A DNA stretch of 64,000 nt from Echria macrotheca (GCA_030411725.1 MU839836.1:124001-188000), one strand, 5' to 3'; positions 10,615 to 21,733 are shown, counted from the stretch's first letter. Program-made: numbers and translations. The notes: generated by a model from the sequence alone, not told the origin.

Positions 10615-12910
10615 ATGGCCTTGGAGTCTCTATTCGGAGATCGCTTCGACAAGACCAACTTATCAATTGGTATCGCCGCTGCCTTCTTTACAGTTTTGCT
10701 CCCTTTCTTTGGTTATTTGATCGGAATCGCTAAATCCAAATTCGACTACGCACATCAAAGGTCTATTAGCTTCCTCGGGTCCATATGCATGAACGAACTG
10801 CAAATGGGACCATTCGTGTCCCGGGATCCCATCAGCCGAAAGTACTATGTTTGTCCATTCAGGAAGTTTCCGATCGCTCGTCCTCCCACCCTCCCAACCG
10901 TCGCTTCTCTTATAGCCGCAGGGGACGATGGGGTTTGGTCATCGGATATTTTCAACAAACGAATCCCTCCGAATCACGACACGGTTTCCTGGAAGAGGTT
11001 CTATGAGGCATTCTTCTACGAGTGCGTCGCTCGGGTGCATTTACCTGATCTTCCCAAGGATTCCGCAGTCCGCAGCGCACTCAGCGCCGCGCGGAAGGAA
11101 TTTCCCTCGGCGGATGATCAACTATATCTTGGCCGAGTATCTCAAGAGGTACGATCGTGTTCCCTAGCGCATTCGGCGGCATCGAGTAGTAAGCTCTCGG
11201 GCTAACTTTGTGTCATAACAGAATGTTCACCAAAGGGCAGCGGAACCGGGCGCCGTTGAGAGAGAAGCAGGGCGAATAACAAAATGCAGACCCCTTCTTG
11301 TCCGGTGTCAGAAATTGCCGCCTATGAAGACGCTGTCAGCGGATGGTACCACCTACGGGGACACGGCCGACGAGGAGCTGCCCGAGCCTAGCCAGTCCTG
11401 GGCTAAAGACGTTCGAGAAGTTTGGATCCATGCCGGGAAACCTTCGATCGAGGTGTTGAAAGAGGAACTAGTGGCTCTTTCGCTGATCATCGGCTTTCCT
11501 CTCGACGTACACGATGACTTTTTGCCAGGCGGGAGAGGGCCCTATGGCATCACACTCACCTCTGAGAAGATTGAGGCAGTCACGACAATCAGACTTGTAC
11601 ACGGGCCTCGAATCGGGTCAACGGGCGGGCCAAAGTGCTTGGCGAAGGGAAGCGGCTATTCGACACTCTTTGCCAAGCACATGGCGTGCGGCTCCCTGCC
11701 TTTTGCGCAGTACATGCGTCACAGCTCGGAGAACAATAATGAGCCTTCGACTCGGGAAACGCAAAGTATCATGGTCACAGAAAAAGTGAGACAATCACTT
11801 GAGGGAGGTGGCTCGATAACCAACGCTCAGCCCGACAAGGGGGACAACCCCAGAGAGCTTAACTACTTCTTACGACTACCCGGCTCTGGAGATACAGACT
11901 TCTATCTAAATAGCGAGACTCCCACCGGATACAATCCCGGCGCCTTCGGCCAAGGGCGTCTGGTGAAATCCCACCCCGATAATGACAAGAAGTTTGCCGC
12001 AATTTCCACCTGGTGGCAGGCCGTCGCCGGCATCCCGTTCGGCGGTTTGGTGTCGCTAACCACGCAAAACCTTCGCGAAATGGTTATTTTCACCTTAAAG
12101 GGCTCTTTACAGTGTCCCGGATCGGTCGCGGAGATAGACCCCATCCTGGAGCTCATGAGAATCGCCGATCGCAACGCGCAAAAGGAAGACAAGATATCGG
12201 GGCTGTTTGGTGATCTCCCAGGGAGCGGCGCGGGAATTGTTCATACGACGGACATGGAAGACAACGATCCTCGGTTCGCCACAGACACTATCAGCTACCT
12301 GATGACGCTCCTCGAACACATGATGGCTCTTGCTGCCGTCCACGAGAAGCACAGCTCGGATCCGGAGGTCACCACTAAAGCTGTTTGCGACGCCCTTGAA
12401 GACTGGCTCATGAATTCCTACAATGCAGCAGTATCAAGAAAGCTGAATGACCCCATTCAGGGACCGACGGAAAGCTTTAGCGGCTGGATCGATAATGGGG
12501 AGCATGGTCTCATTGCGAAGGTTTGGAGCCGAAAAGTGACAGCGGAGGATTGTGCCAAAGCTGCCATATGCATCCTGGCCGCATGGACGTGTCTAGTGAA
12601 GATCGTGAACTGGACAGTACGCGGGAACGAGGCAACCCAAAACCCACCCCCGGCGCCCGCCTTGGGTGCAGCTGAGGAAGCTCCGGCACCCATCCCCCCC
12701 GACGACGCTGAGGAACCTGCAGGACTAGCGCCAGGAGCGGCCGAGGAAGCTCCAGCGCCCGCCCCGGTTGCAGATCAGCCAGCTCCGGGAGCACCAGCGC
12801 CCCCAGTCGCGCCAGCTGCGGGCGCGGCTGCTAGAGCGAGCGAGGATAAGGCAGAGTCATACTATCCACCCCTGTTGCGAAAGCTTCCTGATGTGTCCGC
12901 GTGGTCATGA
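10615..12910 (+). CDS. single-TM protein of unknown function, Pro/Ala-rich tail
   Basis: Exons 10615-11148 and 11222-12910 (73-nt intron, GTACGA...AACAG, branch GGGCTAAC) give 740 residues. One hydrophobic segment near residues 17-40 (AAFFTVLLPFFGYLIGIAKS) suggests an N-terminal membrane anchor or internal signal. The large remainder is globular, with conserved-looking stretches such as KHMACGSLPFAQYMRHS and FAAISTWWQAVAGIPFGGL, then acidic and helical regions. The last ~80 residues are Pro/Ala/Glu-rich with APAP and EEAPAP repeats, likely disordered. No enzyme motif is recognised. It resembles fungal lineage-specific proteins of unknown role. The join keeps frame (SQE then NVHQRAAEPG), which supports the intron. 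Confidence 0.8.
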
Positions 12911-13349
12911 GGGGGACTTTTCCTACCTTACGAGGCAGGCAGATTGCAAAATATAGTATTCGATACAGCAAGTCAAACGAGAATGGGTAACAACAATATG
13001 CACTTGATTATGTATGTGATGTCCAGGCTGCAGGGTTCCAGGGGGTATAGCTGTCCTGTAAATATACCTAAATGAGGCCTCATAGATCCAGCATCTTTGG
13101 CCAACCGGTATCATTTCCACTCAACAACGGCCTACTCGGCGCGGCCCTCTCCACACAGACCCAAAGCCTCCCCAAGTCATCATCAAAAACGCAGGCAAAC
13201 TGGGAGACTTTGCAAACCACCTTGCCGTTCGCTCGATTGTGTTTTCGTGCGAAACAGTGCCACGATAATAACCCAAACTCATGTAAGAAAAAGTAAGTTC
13301 CCCTATATAATTACAAAAAAACTTCTCCTAACCCCTCCTCATCAGGTTA
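12911..13349. other. convergent intergenic
   Basis: Lies between convergent genes and contains only their 3' flanks. No coding frame or stable hairpin was seen. Confidence 0.6.
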
Positions 13350-14321
13350 TTAATACCCATGACAACCCCCCGTAGGCAGCGCAATACACGCCCCCCCGCA
13401 CGGCGTTCTCGGCCGACAAGTCACGGTCGGCGTACACGTGCTCCCCCGTGAACACTGCCAATCTTTGCCGACGGTACATCCCGTCGACGAAGCCGGCGGC
13501 GGCGTCGTCGGCGCTGCGATGCACGCGCCTCCGCATGGCGTTCCCGAGTGACATGTCATTGTGGGCGTGCATGTGCTTCCCGTTCCGCACGGCGCGTTGT
13601 TACCCACCGTGCAGGGCGTCTGGGTCACCGGCGGGGGGGTTGCGATGCAGGCGCCGCCGCAGGGCGTTCCTGAGATGCAGGTCATGGTTGGTGTGCAGGT
13701 GCTTCCTGATGAGCATGGGGAGTTGTTGCCCACTGTGCAAATCGTCGTTGGAGGTGGTGTTGGGGTCGCTATGCAGGCGCCACCACAAGGGGTCCCTGGG
13801 ACGCAGGTCATGGTTGGTGTGCAGGTACTTCCTGATGAGCAAGGTGCGTTATTTCCCACCGTGCAAATGGTTGTCGGTGGTGGTGTTGGTGTTGCGATGC
13901 AAGCACCACCGCAAGGGGTTCCCGGGACGCAGGTCATCGTAGGCGTGCAAGTACTCCCAGACGAACAAGGCGCATTGTTACCGACTGTGCAGATGGTCGT
14001 CGGCGGCGGAGTGGGTGTTGCGATGCATTGGCCGCCCCAGGGGACGTTGGGTGTTGAGATCATGGTCGGTGTGCATGTGCTTCCGGTTGGGCAGGGAGCG
14101 TTGTTGCCGACGGTGCAAGGGATCACGGGCGGTAGGGTTGGCGTAGTAAAACAGACCCCGTGGCAGGGCGCGCTGGTCTTGCATGGCTCTGTCGGGGTGC
14201 AGAACCACGATGTCGGGCATGGTGCGTTGTTTCCCATAGTGCAAGGGATCGTGTATAGAGGAGGTTGGGTTGTCGTTGCCGACAGGGCGAGCCCTGCGTA
14301 GATGAGGAGTAACGAAAGCAT
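13350..14321 (-). CDS. secreted protein of seven Cys-rich tandem repeats
   Basis: One exon, 323 residues. A signal peptide (MLSLLLIYAGLALSA) precedes seven repeats of 40-46 residues. The repeat core is CTVGNNAPC, SSGSTC, TPTMTC, VPGTPC, GGAC, then a Pro/Thr linker (IATPTPPPTT). Six cysteines per repeat are spaced C-x7-C-x5-C-x5-C-x5-C-x3-C, so the domains are probably disulphide knots joined by O-glycosylated linkers. Repeat 2 lacks cysteines four and five. Repeats 3 and 4 are identical in protein over the core yet differ at synonymous sites, which points to selection on the protein. There is no GPI tail or TM segment. Adhesin, wall protein or effector are all possible. The opposite strand is also open over most of this gene, a by-product of the repeat composition. 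Confidence 0.85.
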   Translation of the reverse strand: MLSLLLIYAGLALSATTTQPPLYTIPCTMGNNAPCPTSWFCTPTEPCKTSAPCHGVCFTTPTLPPVIPCTVGNNAPCPTGSTCTPTMISTPNVPWGGQCIATPTPPPTTICTVGNNAPCSSGSTCTPTMTCVPGTPCGGACIATPTPPPTTICTVGNNAPCSSGSTCTPTMTCVPGTPCGGACIATPTPPPTTICTVGNNSPCSSGSTCTPTMTCISGTPCGGACIATPPPVTQTPCTVGNNAPCGTGSTCTPTMTCHSGTPCGGACIAAPTTPPPASSTGCTVGKDWQCSRGSTCTPTVTCRPRTPCGGACIALPTGGCHGY

Positions 14322-15096
14322 TGTGTATGCAGTATCTTGGTGAATCTGCCGTGTTCGAAGTTGCTTGAGTCTTGGGATATTTCTGGACTACCAGAGCCGG
14401 AGACGAAGAATCAGGAGGCGATGGCAAGATATAGGTCGTCCAAATCTGCCTACTCCTCGGAGCTTCCAGCCGTGGCGTCGAGCTGGAATGCGTGATGGCT
14501 GCGGCCAACCAATAAGTCGGCCCACGGATAGTATGTCCTCGCCCGCCCGGTAACCACCCTCCCGGTGGCATGACTGCCGAGTTGGGTCCTGATTGGCCGG
14601 GCCGAGTTGATGCGGAAACGAACTGCCAGAGATCAAGACAATGCAACCCATCGAACACCCGAGGCCCCTCGTATTCCGCCAACGGCTGATTCTTGGCTGA
14701 CCATTGTCCAATCGCCCGGTCGCACCACCGGTGGGACTCGGGCCCGTCTTATGTTGTCATTTGGTGATGGAAAGTTGTCTTCAGCCTGAGGCTTTCTGAA
14801 TATCTGGGTTTACATAGAGTTCCGACAAGCACAATAGACGCGATAAAATGCACGAGGACTTGGCGCTTACGCTATGGAGTCTGATGCCCATCATATGTGT
14901 GATATTTATTTGACTGTGCTGCAGATCATGTAAAATCTTCGATACATCTCGGGACATACAATCTAGCTAGGAGGTAGGTACCTTTTCTCTACCATTTACC
15001 CATCATCATAACGCTATACGACACGAATTCCTCCCAAACAAAAGAGACACTATTGTGACCATTTGGCCGTGTACACTCCCTCTTCCACTCCATCCC
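14322..15096. other. intergenic, no gene seen
   Basis: Upstream of the Cys-repeat gene and downstream of the membrane-protein gene. It contains a GGTAGGTACC motif at about 14973-14982 and A/T-rich sequence near 14880-15050. Confidence 0.55.
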
Positions 15097-16423
15097 TTAA
15101 GCACCATTCTCCTTCAGCAAAAAGTCAACTTTGGCAGCAACCTCCAACAACAGTGCCTCTTTCTCCCGTCTCGCAGCCACCGCCTCCTCCCTCCATAACC
15201 ATCCCAGTCCCATTGTCGCGCCCGGGCCGAGCAGAACAGACAACAACACGCCACGCAGAGCCAGATCTGACCAGCTTGTCCGCACGAGATCTGCCTTCTT
15301 CGCGTCATGGTACACATACCCCAACCAGACAAACATGGACGCGAACGAAAACAACTCATCCCACCGGAGAAACAGCCCACAAAACGCGGTAAAATCAGGC
15401 AGTGACCGCGCAGGCATCGACGTTGGAACAAAAACGGACGGAAAAGCAAATCCGGCACTCCACAGCGTCGACAACCACGTCGCGGCACCGACTACCACGG
15501 CAAAACCGACACAAACGCGGGTGACGAGCAGTTCGCGCTGAAATTTCACAAGTGGTGTTTCGCCTTGCGTCTTGGGCTTGCCGATGGCCACAAGCGACAA
15601 AACGTAGCGCGCGACGGAGACGTGGATAGGGTAGAGCTGCCAGACGGAGAGCCAGGCCTGTCGTTCGCCGAGATCGGGCCAGAAGAGCATCGCAATGCCG
15701 GGGATGTAGTAGCCGAGTAGCAGAGCCGGGAGGAGCGAGAGGGGGGATGATCGCGGACCCTGGAGCATCGATTCAAGTGACGGGGAGTCGATGTAGGAGA
15801 GGAAGCAGTAGAGGGGACAGACGACGCCCAGGCTGAGGAACTGGCTTAGGAGGGCGAGGATGGACGGGCTGTTTTTGCTGATTAGTGAGAGTCAAGGAAT
15901 TGAAAGGGAGACGTACTGCTGCAGATACCACGGCCTGTCACCCCGGCGCAGGGATTCGAGCCACCAGATGCAGAGCACGACGGCGCCATCGGCCAAAAAC
16001 GAGGTGATTTGCGTCCTCGAGCCGGGGTTATACCCGTACACGGCGGGGAGGAAGAAGGTGTTGGCGATGGAGATTCTTCATTATTTGTCAGCGAGCCGCT
16101 CATTCTTTCAGGGGCAGTCCAACAGCAACTCACACATCATCGAGCGACTGCACGCCGTACAGTGTCGACAGGATCGGGATCCGGTAGAAGATGCCCTCCT
16201 CCCAGGCCACCTCGCCCCGATCAATCAGGACCCGCGCGAACGGCACCGCCGGCCGAGCGTCCATGACATATCCCGCAACGATGGCGATGGCGAGCAGCGG
16301 CAGCGCAAACAGACCCCTCCGCAGCATCGCGCGGTCGATGTAGTAGCCGGCACCATTGTCGCCGACCACTGTCTTACCGGCCAATTGGGCCGGCAAGGGA
16401 ATCGCGCTTGTGGTCTCTGCCAT
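15097..16423 (-). CDS. polytopic membrane protein of unknown function
   Basis: Exons 16423-16134, 16075-15917 and 15868-15097 (donors GTGAGT and GTACGT, acceptors ATGAAG and AACAG) give 406 residues. There are about eight hydrophobic segments, for example LLAIAIVAGYV, ISIANTFFLPAVYGY, LLSQFLSLGVVCPLYCFL, LLPALLLGYYIPGIAMLF, FSFASMFVWLGYVY and LLSVLLGPGATMGLGWL. The stretch FLADGAVVLCIWWLESLRRG resembles a family of fungal integral membrane proteins that includes members of some indole-diterpene and meroterpenoid clusters. That link is from memory and weak, and no other terpene gene is nearby. An alternative start 24 nt upstream would add eight residues. No catalytic motif was recognised. Confidence 0.75.
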
Positions 16424-18024
16424 GATCGGACTCAAATGGCGATGCAAGACCCGGTGGTCATGGGTGTGAATATGCCCCGGTCACGTCTGCCGGGAACGGC
16501 GAGAGCGTGTGTGCATTTTTTTTTTTCCTTTCGGGAATGCAGCCATTGAGCAATTCGGGGGGGAGGCCGGGCCTATTATTCTTCTGTGAAAAAAGTGTCC
16601 CATGCGTTCATGCCGCCTCGGGTCCCGGAAAGCCTGGTTTGCTGGCTGGGCAGCAAGCAAGCGGGCCGGGAGTATGGGGGCTGGCTATGGAGCCGGCGTT
16701 CTGACGTGGCGGGAGCGAATTGGTGACGCGCGGTTACGGAGGCAGAATATTTTCCACTGGCTCCAGTGCCAATGGTTCTGGGCCCGATCCCCGATCTTTG
16801 CTGCCCGGCGGCCAATTGTAGGACTTTGCTGGAATCGGCCCAGACAAGCATACTTGCACGACGTGGCACGCCAATGCACGTTGAGCCAATTCCGAGTCGC
16901 GATGCTGAAACGGCCTCCGGGCGGCGTCGAATGCACGTGCACGATGCGTCACTTGGTTCCGTGACGATGGCTCATTGATCCTGGTGATTGTCGTACAGCC
17001 ACATGTCATCGAGGGTTATCTCTGTGTAGGTCAGTCGTCCCATTCTCGTTCTCATTTGCCTGATGCTCACCGAGGTGGTTTGCTGGCGGAGTCACACCGT
17101 TTCTTCAAAATATTTTGGCTCCAACTTTTCTCAGGCTTCACAGCACAGCAATGGGGCAGCAATGCACTGTCGCCAAGCCCGTCGTGCGAACCCTAACCCT
17201 TGCAACTGGTTGCGATTGGTAGGTACCTACCTATATTGACTTGTTTCGCAGAGTCACTTCCCAGCGAAGTAGCTCAGATGTTATTACCCAGAGGGCAGGT
17301 CTCACTCTCAAGTATAGCCCCTCACGGCTAACGGAGGCTTGTCGGGGGGCACTTCGCTTCCGTCCGAGTTTTTACCCTTTCATCGTCCTGTTCCTTTTTT
17401 TCTCCCAGCTTCTCTCTGACCGAACACGCTGTGAGGATCGTGCCATGCACAGTATGGCTTGTGAGGGCCGTGTCTGGCCGAGTGGTTAAAGAAGCAGGTC
17501 TTTTTTCTTGAGAGCTTCTTCACTAAGACGGGTTGTGGCGGACAACCCGCGGTCGACCCAGCTTCTTGTCACATTTTGTCTTTTTCCATGGTTGCTGCAA
17601 CCCCTCTCCTTTTTTTCAGATCTCAAGAGAAATTTCATTGAGTCTGCCTTATTGCTCCTTCGCATCTAGTGCTAACCTAGGTGGGCAATAGTCTCAGCTT
17701 GCGTCGTTTCCGCCCTCGTGCAGTTAGTAGGGTTGGCAAGACGATATCATCTCTGTGAACCTGGAATGATATAGCTCGCTGAGTGTCTTGATTCCTCGGC
17801 GCAATTCTGGCCAAGGAGCTTATGCCCGATCACGAACTACTTCGCCCTTTCTCTCTCTGCTGTTCCACAGCCCGGTATCACCAGTGCGACAGGACCGATC
17901 TCGTCTGCTGAACATCACCAAAATCTATACGAAGGTATTTTCAAAACGCTGGGGGACATGAATATTATCATACCCTTCCAACTTGGCGCCTCCAAAATAT
18001 CCCGCTCCCATTCTCATATCCAAA
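16424..18024. other. long intergenic region with a tRNA-like remnant
   Basis: Between the membrane-protein gene and the GNAT gene, both minus strand. It contains a GTAGGTACCTACCTAT motif at 17219-17234 and a possible class II tRNA remnant at about 17468-17570. No protein gene is supported. Confidence 0.5.
17468..17570 (+). pseudogene. possible decayed class II tRNA (Ser/Leu-like)
   Basis: TGGCCGAGTGG at 17475-17485 is a perfect A-box/D-arm match. A GTCTT (17498-17502) and AAGAC (17525-17529) pair could be an anticodon stem interrupted by an intron. A 7-bp hairpin GGGTTGT/ACAACCC (17530-17548) sits where a long variable arm belongs. The expected T-arm is broken: GGTCGACCC (17551-17559) is one base short of a B-box. 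The acceptor ends do not pair. A T-run near 17582 could be a Pol III terminator. A working tRNA is unlikely. Confidence 0.3.
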
Positions 18025-18660
18025 CTATTGCTTGCCCTTTTTAAGATTCATGGACAGAAACACGCCATGCCATATGGTCCCGTCCTTGCGCGGCTTGAAA
18101 AACTCACCAGCCCGACTAAACCCCTGGGCCTCATAGAACTTGATCAGCTTCCCATCATTCCCACCCCAGCAATCAACATAGAAGACATCCTTCCCCAGCT
18201 CCTCCGCCCACGCCTTCGCATACTGCACCAGCGCCGCCCCAACACCCTTGCGCAGCGCGCCCGCCCGAAAATCCGTTACCAGCACATACATAAACAAATA
18301 ATTCTTCGCCGTCTTGGTGACATGATCGAGAGCGCTCGCCTCGAGCAGATACGGCGACAAATACTCGCCGCGCAGCGTCGTCCAGCCGACGGGGATGTAC
18401 TTGTCGTTTCCGTCTTTGGCCTCGGCGATCAGTATGCGGAACTCGGGGCCCTCGCGGGTGAGACGGTACGCCTCGGCTGCGCGCAGGTCTTTCAGCTCCT
18501 GCTCGTAGGTGCCCTCGCGCTGGGAGAAGGGGATGGAGCCCCATTGTGCGCCGCTGCCGATCGTGGCGAGGTGGGGGAGGGTCGAGTCGAAGGCGGCGAC
18601 GAGGAAGTTTAGGTCGTCCTCGGACGTGGTTGCGTCGCGGATGCGGAAGTTGGTTGTCAT
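18025..18660 (-). CDS. GNAT-family N-acetyltransferase
   Basis: Single exon, 211 residues. The segment YVLVTDFRAGALRKGVGAAL contains strand 4 and the acetyl-CoA pyrophosphate loop (Q/RxxGxG/A: RKGVGA). It is followed by the helix VQYAKAWAEELGKDVFYVDC and the GNAT end motif KLIKFYEAQGF. Length fits a stand-alone soluble acetyltransferase. The acceptor (amino acid, amine, antibiotic or protein) cannot be assigned. The neighbours give no pathway context. The start at 18660 is the first in-frame ATG. Confidence 0.9.
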   Translation of the reverse strand: MTTNFRIRDATTSEDDLNFLVAAFDSTLPHLATIGSGAQWGSIPFSQREGTYEQELKDLRAAEAYRLTREGPEFRILIAEAKDGNDKYIPVGWTTLRGEYLSPYLLEASALDHVTKTAKNYLFMYVLVTDFRAGALRKGVGAALVQYAKAWAEELGKDVFYVDCWGGNDGKLIKFYEAQGFSRAGEFFKPRKDGTIWHGVFLSMNLKKGKQ

Positions 18661-19738
18661 TTTGAGTCCTGGTCCCTGGACAAGAGATGAGAAATAGTCG
18701 GATAGTTACGGGGAAAAGAGGATGCTCGGGGATGTCTCTATTTGAGTAGACAGATGCGTTTTCTTCCTATGTTTCCATATGAGATTTTTTAACTTGACTA
18801 ATCAAAACGCATTGACTGCGTACGTGTTGTCACTTATGACTCGGGGCGTTAGACTAGACTTGGAAGGTCCATCGTAACGAATACGCGCGTTTCCATATCG
18901 TGGATCGGGTTAATATTGGTCCGGCGAGCTAGCTGCGGAATGATGTAACGTCCCTACCCGTTTTTGCTCGAATGAATGAATTGGTGTGTAGTTCCGGGAC
19001 TGCCCGGGCTGTGATTGATCGGATCGGACCGGACTCGGACTTGGTGGGTCTCGCCGAAGATTCGTCGGCGGCAAGGCAAAGCTCGGCAAGGAACCCGGAA
19101 CGGAACAGATCAGTCGCAATATAAAGCATCGACGTTATGTACCATCGTAAAATTCGCTGGCGTCGCTTCGTTCGGCTACAGCGACGGCCCTCCGCAAGCT
19201 CCGGGGCGCTTTCGCCTCTTTCCCGCTCCTGGCGAATTTTACGCCGCCTATCTACCACCGCATCCGAAAAGGTAGTTTAAATAGAGGAAGGTTGAACGAA
19301 ACGATAAGTTCCTATCGCCAGACGCTACGGAATTAATGTAAGCGAAAAGACGGCTTCTTCGCGCCTGTCTGAGCGGCCCCGCTGCAGATCACGTGCGTAG
19401 TCACGTAGTGTGAAGAACTTATCTTATCAGTTTTAGCGATTTTGAGGAGCAAGAGAACGTAATAGCTGTCTGACGACAGGATAAGGCGAAAATTTTCGAG
19501 ATTTAATCTATCGGCGCGATACTGTAGGTAGGTACCTATGCTAGGACCACGTCTGTGATGGCTTCGAGTGCTCACTTTTGGGTGCGTACCCTTACTGTCT
19601 TGGCAAGGCTGGTATATTTAGGAGCGTTTTAATCACGACGCCCTTGAGCACTGCTAGCCATTTATGGCCCCCGGAGAATAAACAAAGGGAACAGAAACTA
19701 CTCTCCAGTTCGGCGGCTAGGGCGGCTGTTGTGACACC
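18661..19738. other. divergent intergenic region
   Basis: Upstream of both the GNAT gene (minus) and the Cys-rich single-pass gene (plus). It contains a GTAGGTAGGTACCTA motif at 19524-19538. No further gene is seen. The true 5' end of the next gene may begin within this stretch. Confidence 0.5.
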
Positions 19739-20815
19739 TTGGCAAGATGCTTACACCTGATTGGCCACACGTTTGCTGGCGCTTGTGCAGTTGGCGGCCA
19801 ACTCGATCGCGGCCTGTCGCAGACGTGCATGGGGACCGAGGTAGCCATAATGGGGAAGTATAACTGCAAAACGGCGTCCCAAGGCGCGGAGGCCTGTTTT
19901 CCCTGGTTTCCGTTCGGTCGTCCCCAAGACTTTCACAAAATGTCGACCTCGAACAATACTATCTGCATCAATCTACCCCAGGACCCCTTCGACACGAAGG
20001 CGACGGCAAACTACTTCACATGTCCGATCGGTGACACCTGCATAGCACTGGCCGGGCGTACAACTGTGATCTGTTGTCCCCCGGTCACGGATTGTATGTT
20101 CATACAGCCGATATCCTGCGATCTTAGCTTGCAGAACGCACTCGTACATCCCGACTCCGCAATCAAGACCTTGGCACTATCGGGCAAGCTCCCAGAATGC
20201 GGCACAGGGGGATGCTGCCCATACGGCTACACCTGCACCGCCCAGGCCGTTTGTGAAAAAAATGCGGACCAGTCTGTGAAGCTGGCCAACAGGTTAGTCA
20301 GTTACGAATGGAAGACATTGCAAAAAGCCGGCGACCGTCTAACGCATCTCTCTAGTAGCGGTACGGCTGTCCCTCCGCCCTCATTGCCCACCACCACCGA
20401 CGCCTTTTCTTCGTTCCCATTATCCACCAACACCGACGTCGGAGGCGCTGATTCCCCTCAGACGGGTTCAAAGGGATCAAGCGGTGTGGACGCGAAGCTC
20501 GTTATCCCCATCGTCATCATCTGCGTCCTCGTTCTTCTCATCTTCTGCGGCCTGTTTTGGTTTTGGAAGCGGTACAAGAGAAAGAAGCGTCCAAACGGAG
20601 GACCACCATCGCCCTCTTTTCCAAAACGAAATGCTGCCAGTTTTCTAAAGCCAGAACTCGACGGTAACCCAACAGCGGCGCGCTATTCACTAAAATACGA
20701 GCTGTCAGGGACCCGGGACCCGGTGGAACTTCCGTGGTCGGCAACCAGGGAGGTTGTGGAGCTTCCGGCGACACCACTACCGACTCGCTTTTCGAAGAGG
20801 ATACCCGGGAGGTGA
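19739..20815 (+). CDS. single-pass membrane protein with Cys-rich ectodomain
   Basis: Open frame of 358 residues. The ectodomain has a Cys pattern seen in many fungal surface proteins: ACFPWFPFGRPQDFH, NTICINLP, FTCPIGDTCIALAG, VICCPP, CGTGGCCPYGYTCTAQAVC. A Ser/Thr-rich stalk follows, then one TM helix (LVIPIVIICVLVLLIFCGLF) with a basic stop-transfer KRYKRKKR. The cytosolic tail has a repeated motif (DPVELPWSATREVVELP). No clear signal peptide is present at the listed start, so the true N-terminus is probably on an unidentified upstream exon or the start is wrong. Function (sensor or wall anchor) is unknown. It is convergent with the LPMO gene 115 bp away. Confidence 0.75.
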   Translation: MARCLHLIGHTFAGACAVGGQLDRGLSQTCMGTEVAIMGKYNCKTASQGAEACFPWFPFGRPQDFHKMSTSNNTICINLPQDPFDTKATANYFTCPIGDTCIALAGRTTVICCPPVTDCMFIQPISCDLSLQNALVHPDSAIKTLALSGKLPECGTGGCCPYGYTCTAQAVCEKNADQSVKLANRLVSYEWKTLQKAGDRLTHLSSSGTAVPPPSLPTTTDAFSSFPLSTNTDVGGADSPQTGSKGSSGVDAKLVIPIVIICVLVLLIFCGLFWFWKRYKRKKRPNGGPPSPSFPKRNAASFLKPELDGNPTAARYSLKYELSGTRDPVELPWSATREVVELPATPLPTRFSKRIPGR

Positions 20816-20929
20816 CAGAGCAACAGGAGAAAGTTAATGCCTGTACATAATATAATGCCCAGACTAGCATCCATGTAAATAGACACCAGATCACTAAATA
20901 CCAGCACGCAACCGCTCCGGCATTGAATC

Positions 20930-21733
20930 TCAGCCCTGCCACACCTCCGGACCAGGGGGCGTATACGTAGTCGTCTGCCAGCTAAAGATCAAACCAGGCC
21001 CACCGGACCGATACGCCCCCGGAAACGCCACCAACGGCCCCGGCGTCCCGTTCCCGCCACCGGTGACCTCGACCTGCGCGCAGGCAAGATAGAACTGAGC
21101 GCCCCCCGCCGACTGGGCCTGGTGCAGTGCGATACTCTCGACGCGAACGAGATACTTGCCGCTCGGGACGGACTTGGGGATAGTGAAGCTAACAGACTTT
21201 TTATCTTCACCATTTCATTAGCTTTCCATCATGATTCGAGGAGACAATGGGAAAGGGGGACGTACTATAAGTCGGCCAAGTAAACCCGCTCGTCTTCGCC
21301 GCCGGGTTGACGCCATTAATCGACGCGACCTTGAACCACACGTTCCCCGCGGCCTCCCACGTGTTGATGTCCTTGCCCTCGGGCACGCGCGCCATGTAGA
21401 ACTGCACGGGGCCGGGGTGCGTGACGCCCTGGTCGGCGACGAAGCCGAGGTCGTCCCCGGCTGCTACCGTGGCGGTTCCCGTGCCTGCGCGCATCTGGAA
21501 GCAGCGGATGTCGGTGCTGCTGACGTCGGTTACGCCGTGGTCGTCTTGGTAGTTTTTTGTCATGCGGATCGAGGTCCATTCTTTTGCTTCGGTCTCGCCG
21601 GCGATGATGAGTTTGGAGAAGCGGTCTGGATGCTGGTGTTAGGATGGGAAGAGCGATGGGGAGGGGGATTGGATTGCTTACAGTGCGCGTTGGCTACGGC
21701 TGCCAGTGGCAGGAGGTATGCAAGGAGTCGCAT
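20930..21733 (-). CDS. AA9 lytic polysaccharide monooxygenase
   Basis: Exons 21733-21682, 21625-21266 and 21204-20930 give 228 residues. The signal peptide ends ...AVANA, so the mature protein begins HYRFSKLI, placing His1 of the copper histidine brace exactly at the N-terminus. The second brace His is in TDQ-like context before PGP (GVTHPGPVQFYMA). The axial-site region reads IALHQAQSAGGAQFYLACAQ with the usual His, Gln and Tyr. There is no CBM1 or GPI tail. The exon 2/3 join gives PTYNKKSVSFTIP, a typical AA9 segment, which fixes the acceptor at 21205. The enzyme oxidatively cleaves cellulose or related beta-glucans outside the cell; C1/C4 preference is not readable here. Confidence 0.93.

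Noticed and set aside
13561..14301. Long plus-strand open frame rich in Val, Gly and Gln
   Set aside because: It is antisense to the Cys-repeat gene and exists only because the repeats lack stops on that strand; no signal or domain.
15860..16549. 229-residue plus-strand open frame
   Set aside because: Antisense to exons and introns of the polytopic membrane protein, whose three exons join in frame into TM helices.
17461..17580. Functional tRNA gene
   Set aside because: Acceptor stem ends do not pair and the T-arm lacks a proper TTCRA loop; kept only as a possible remnant.
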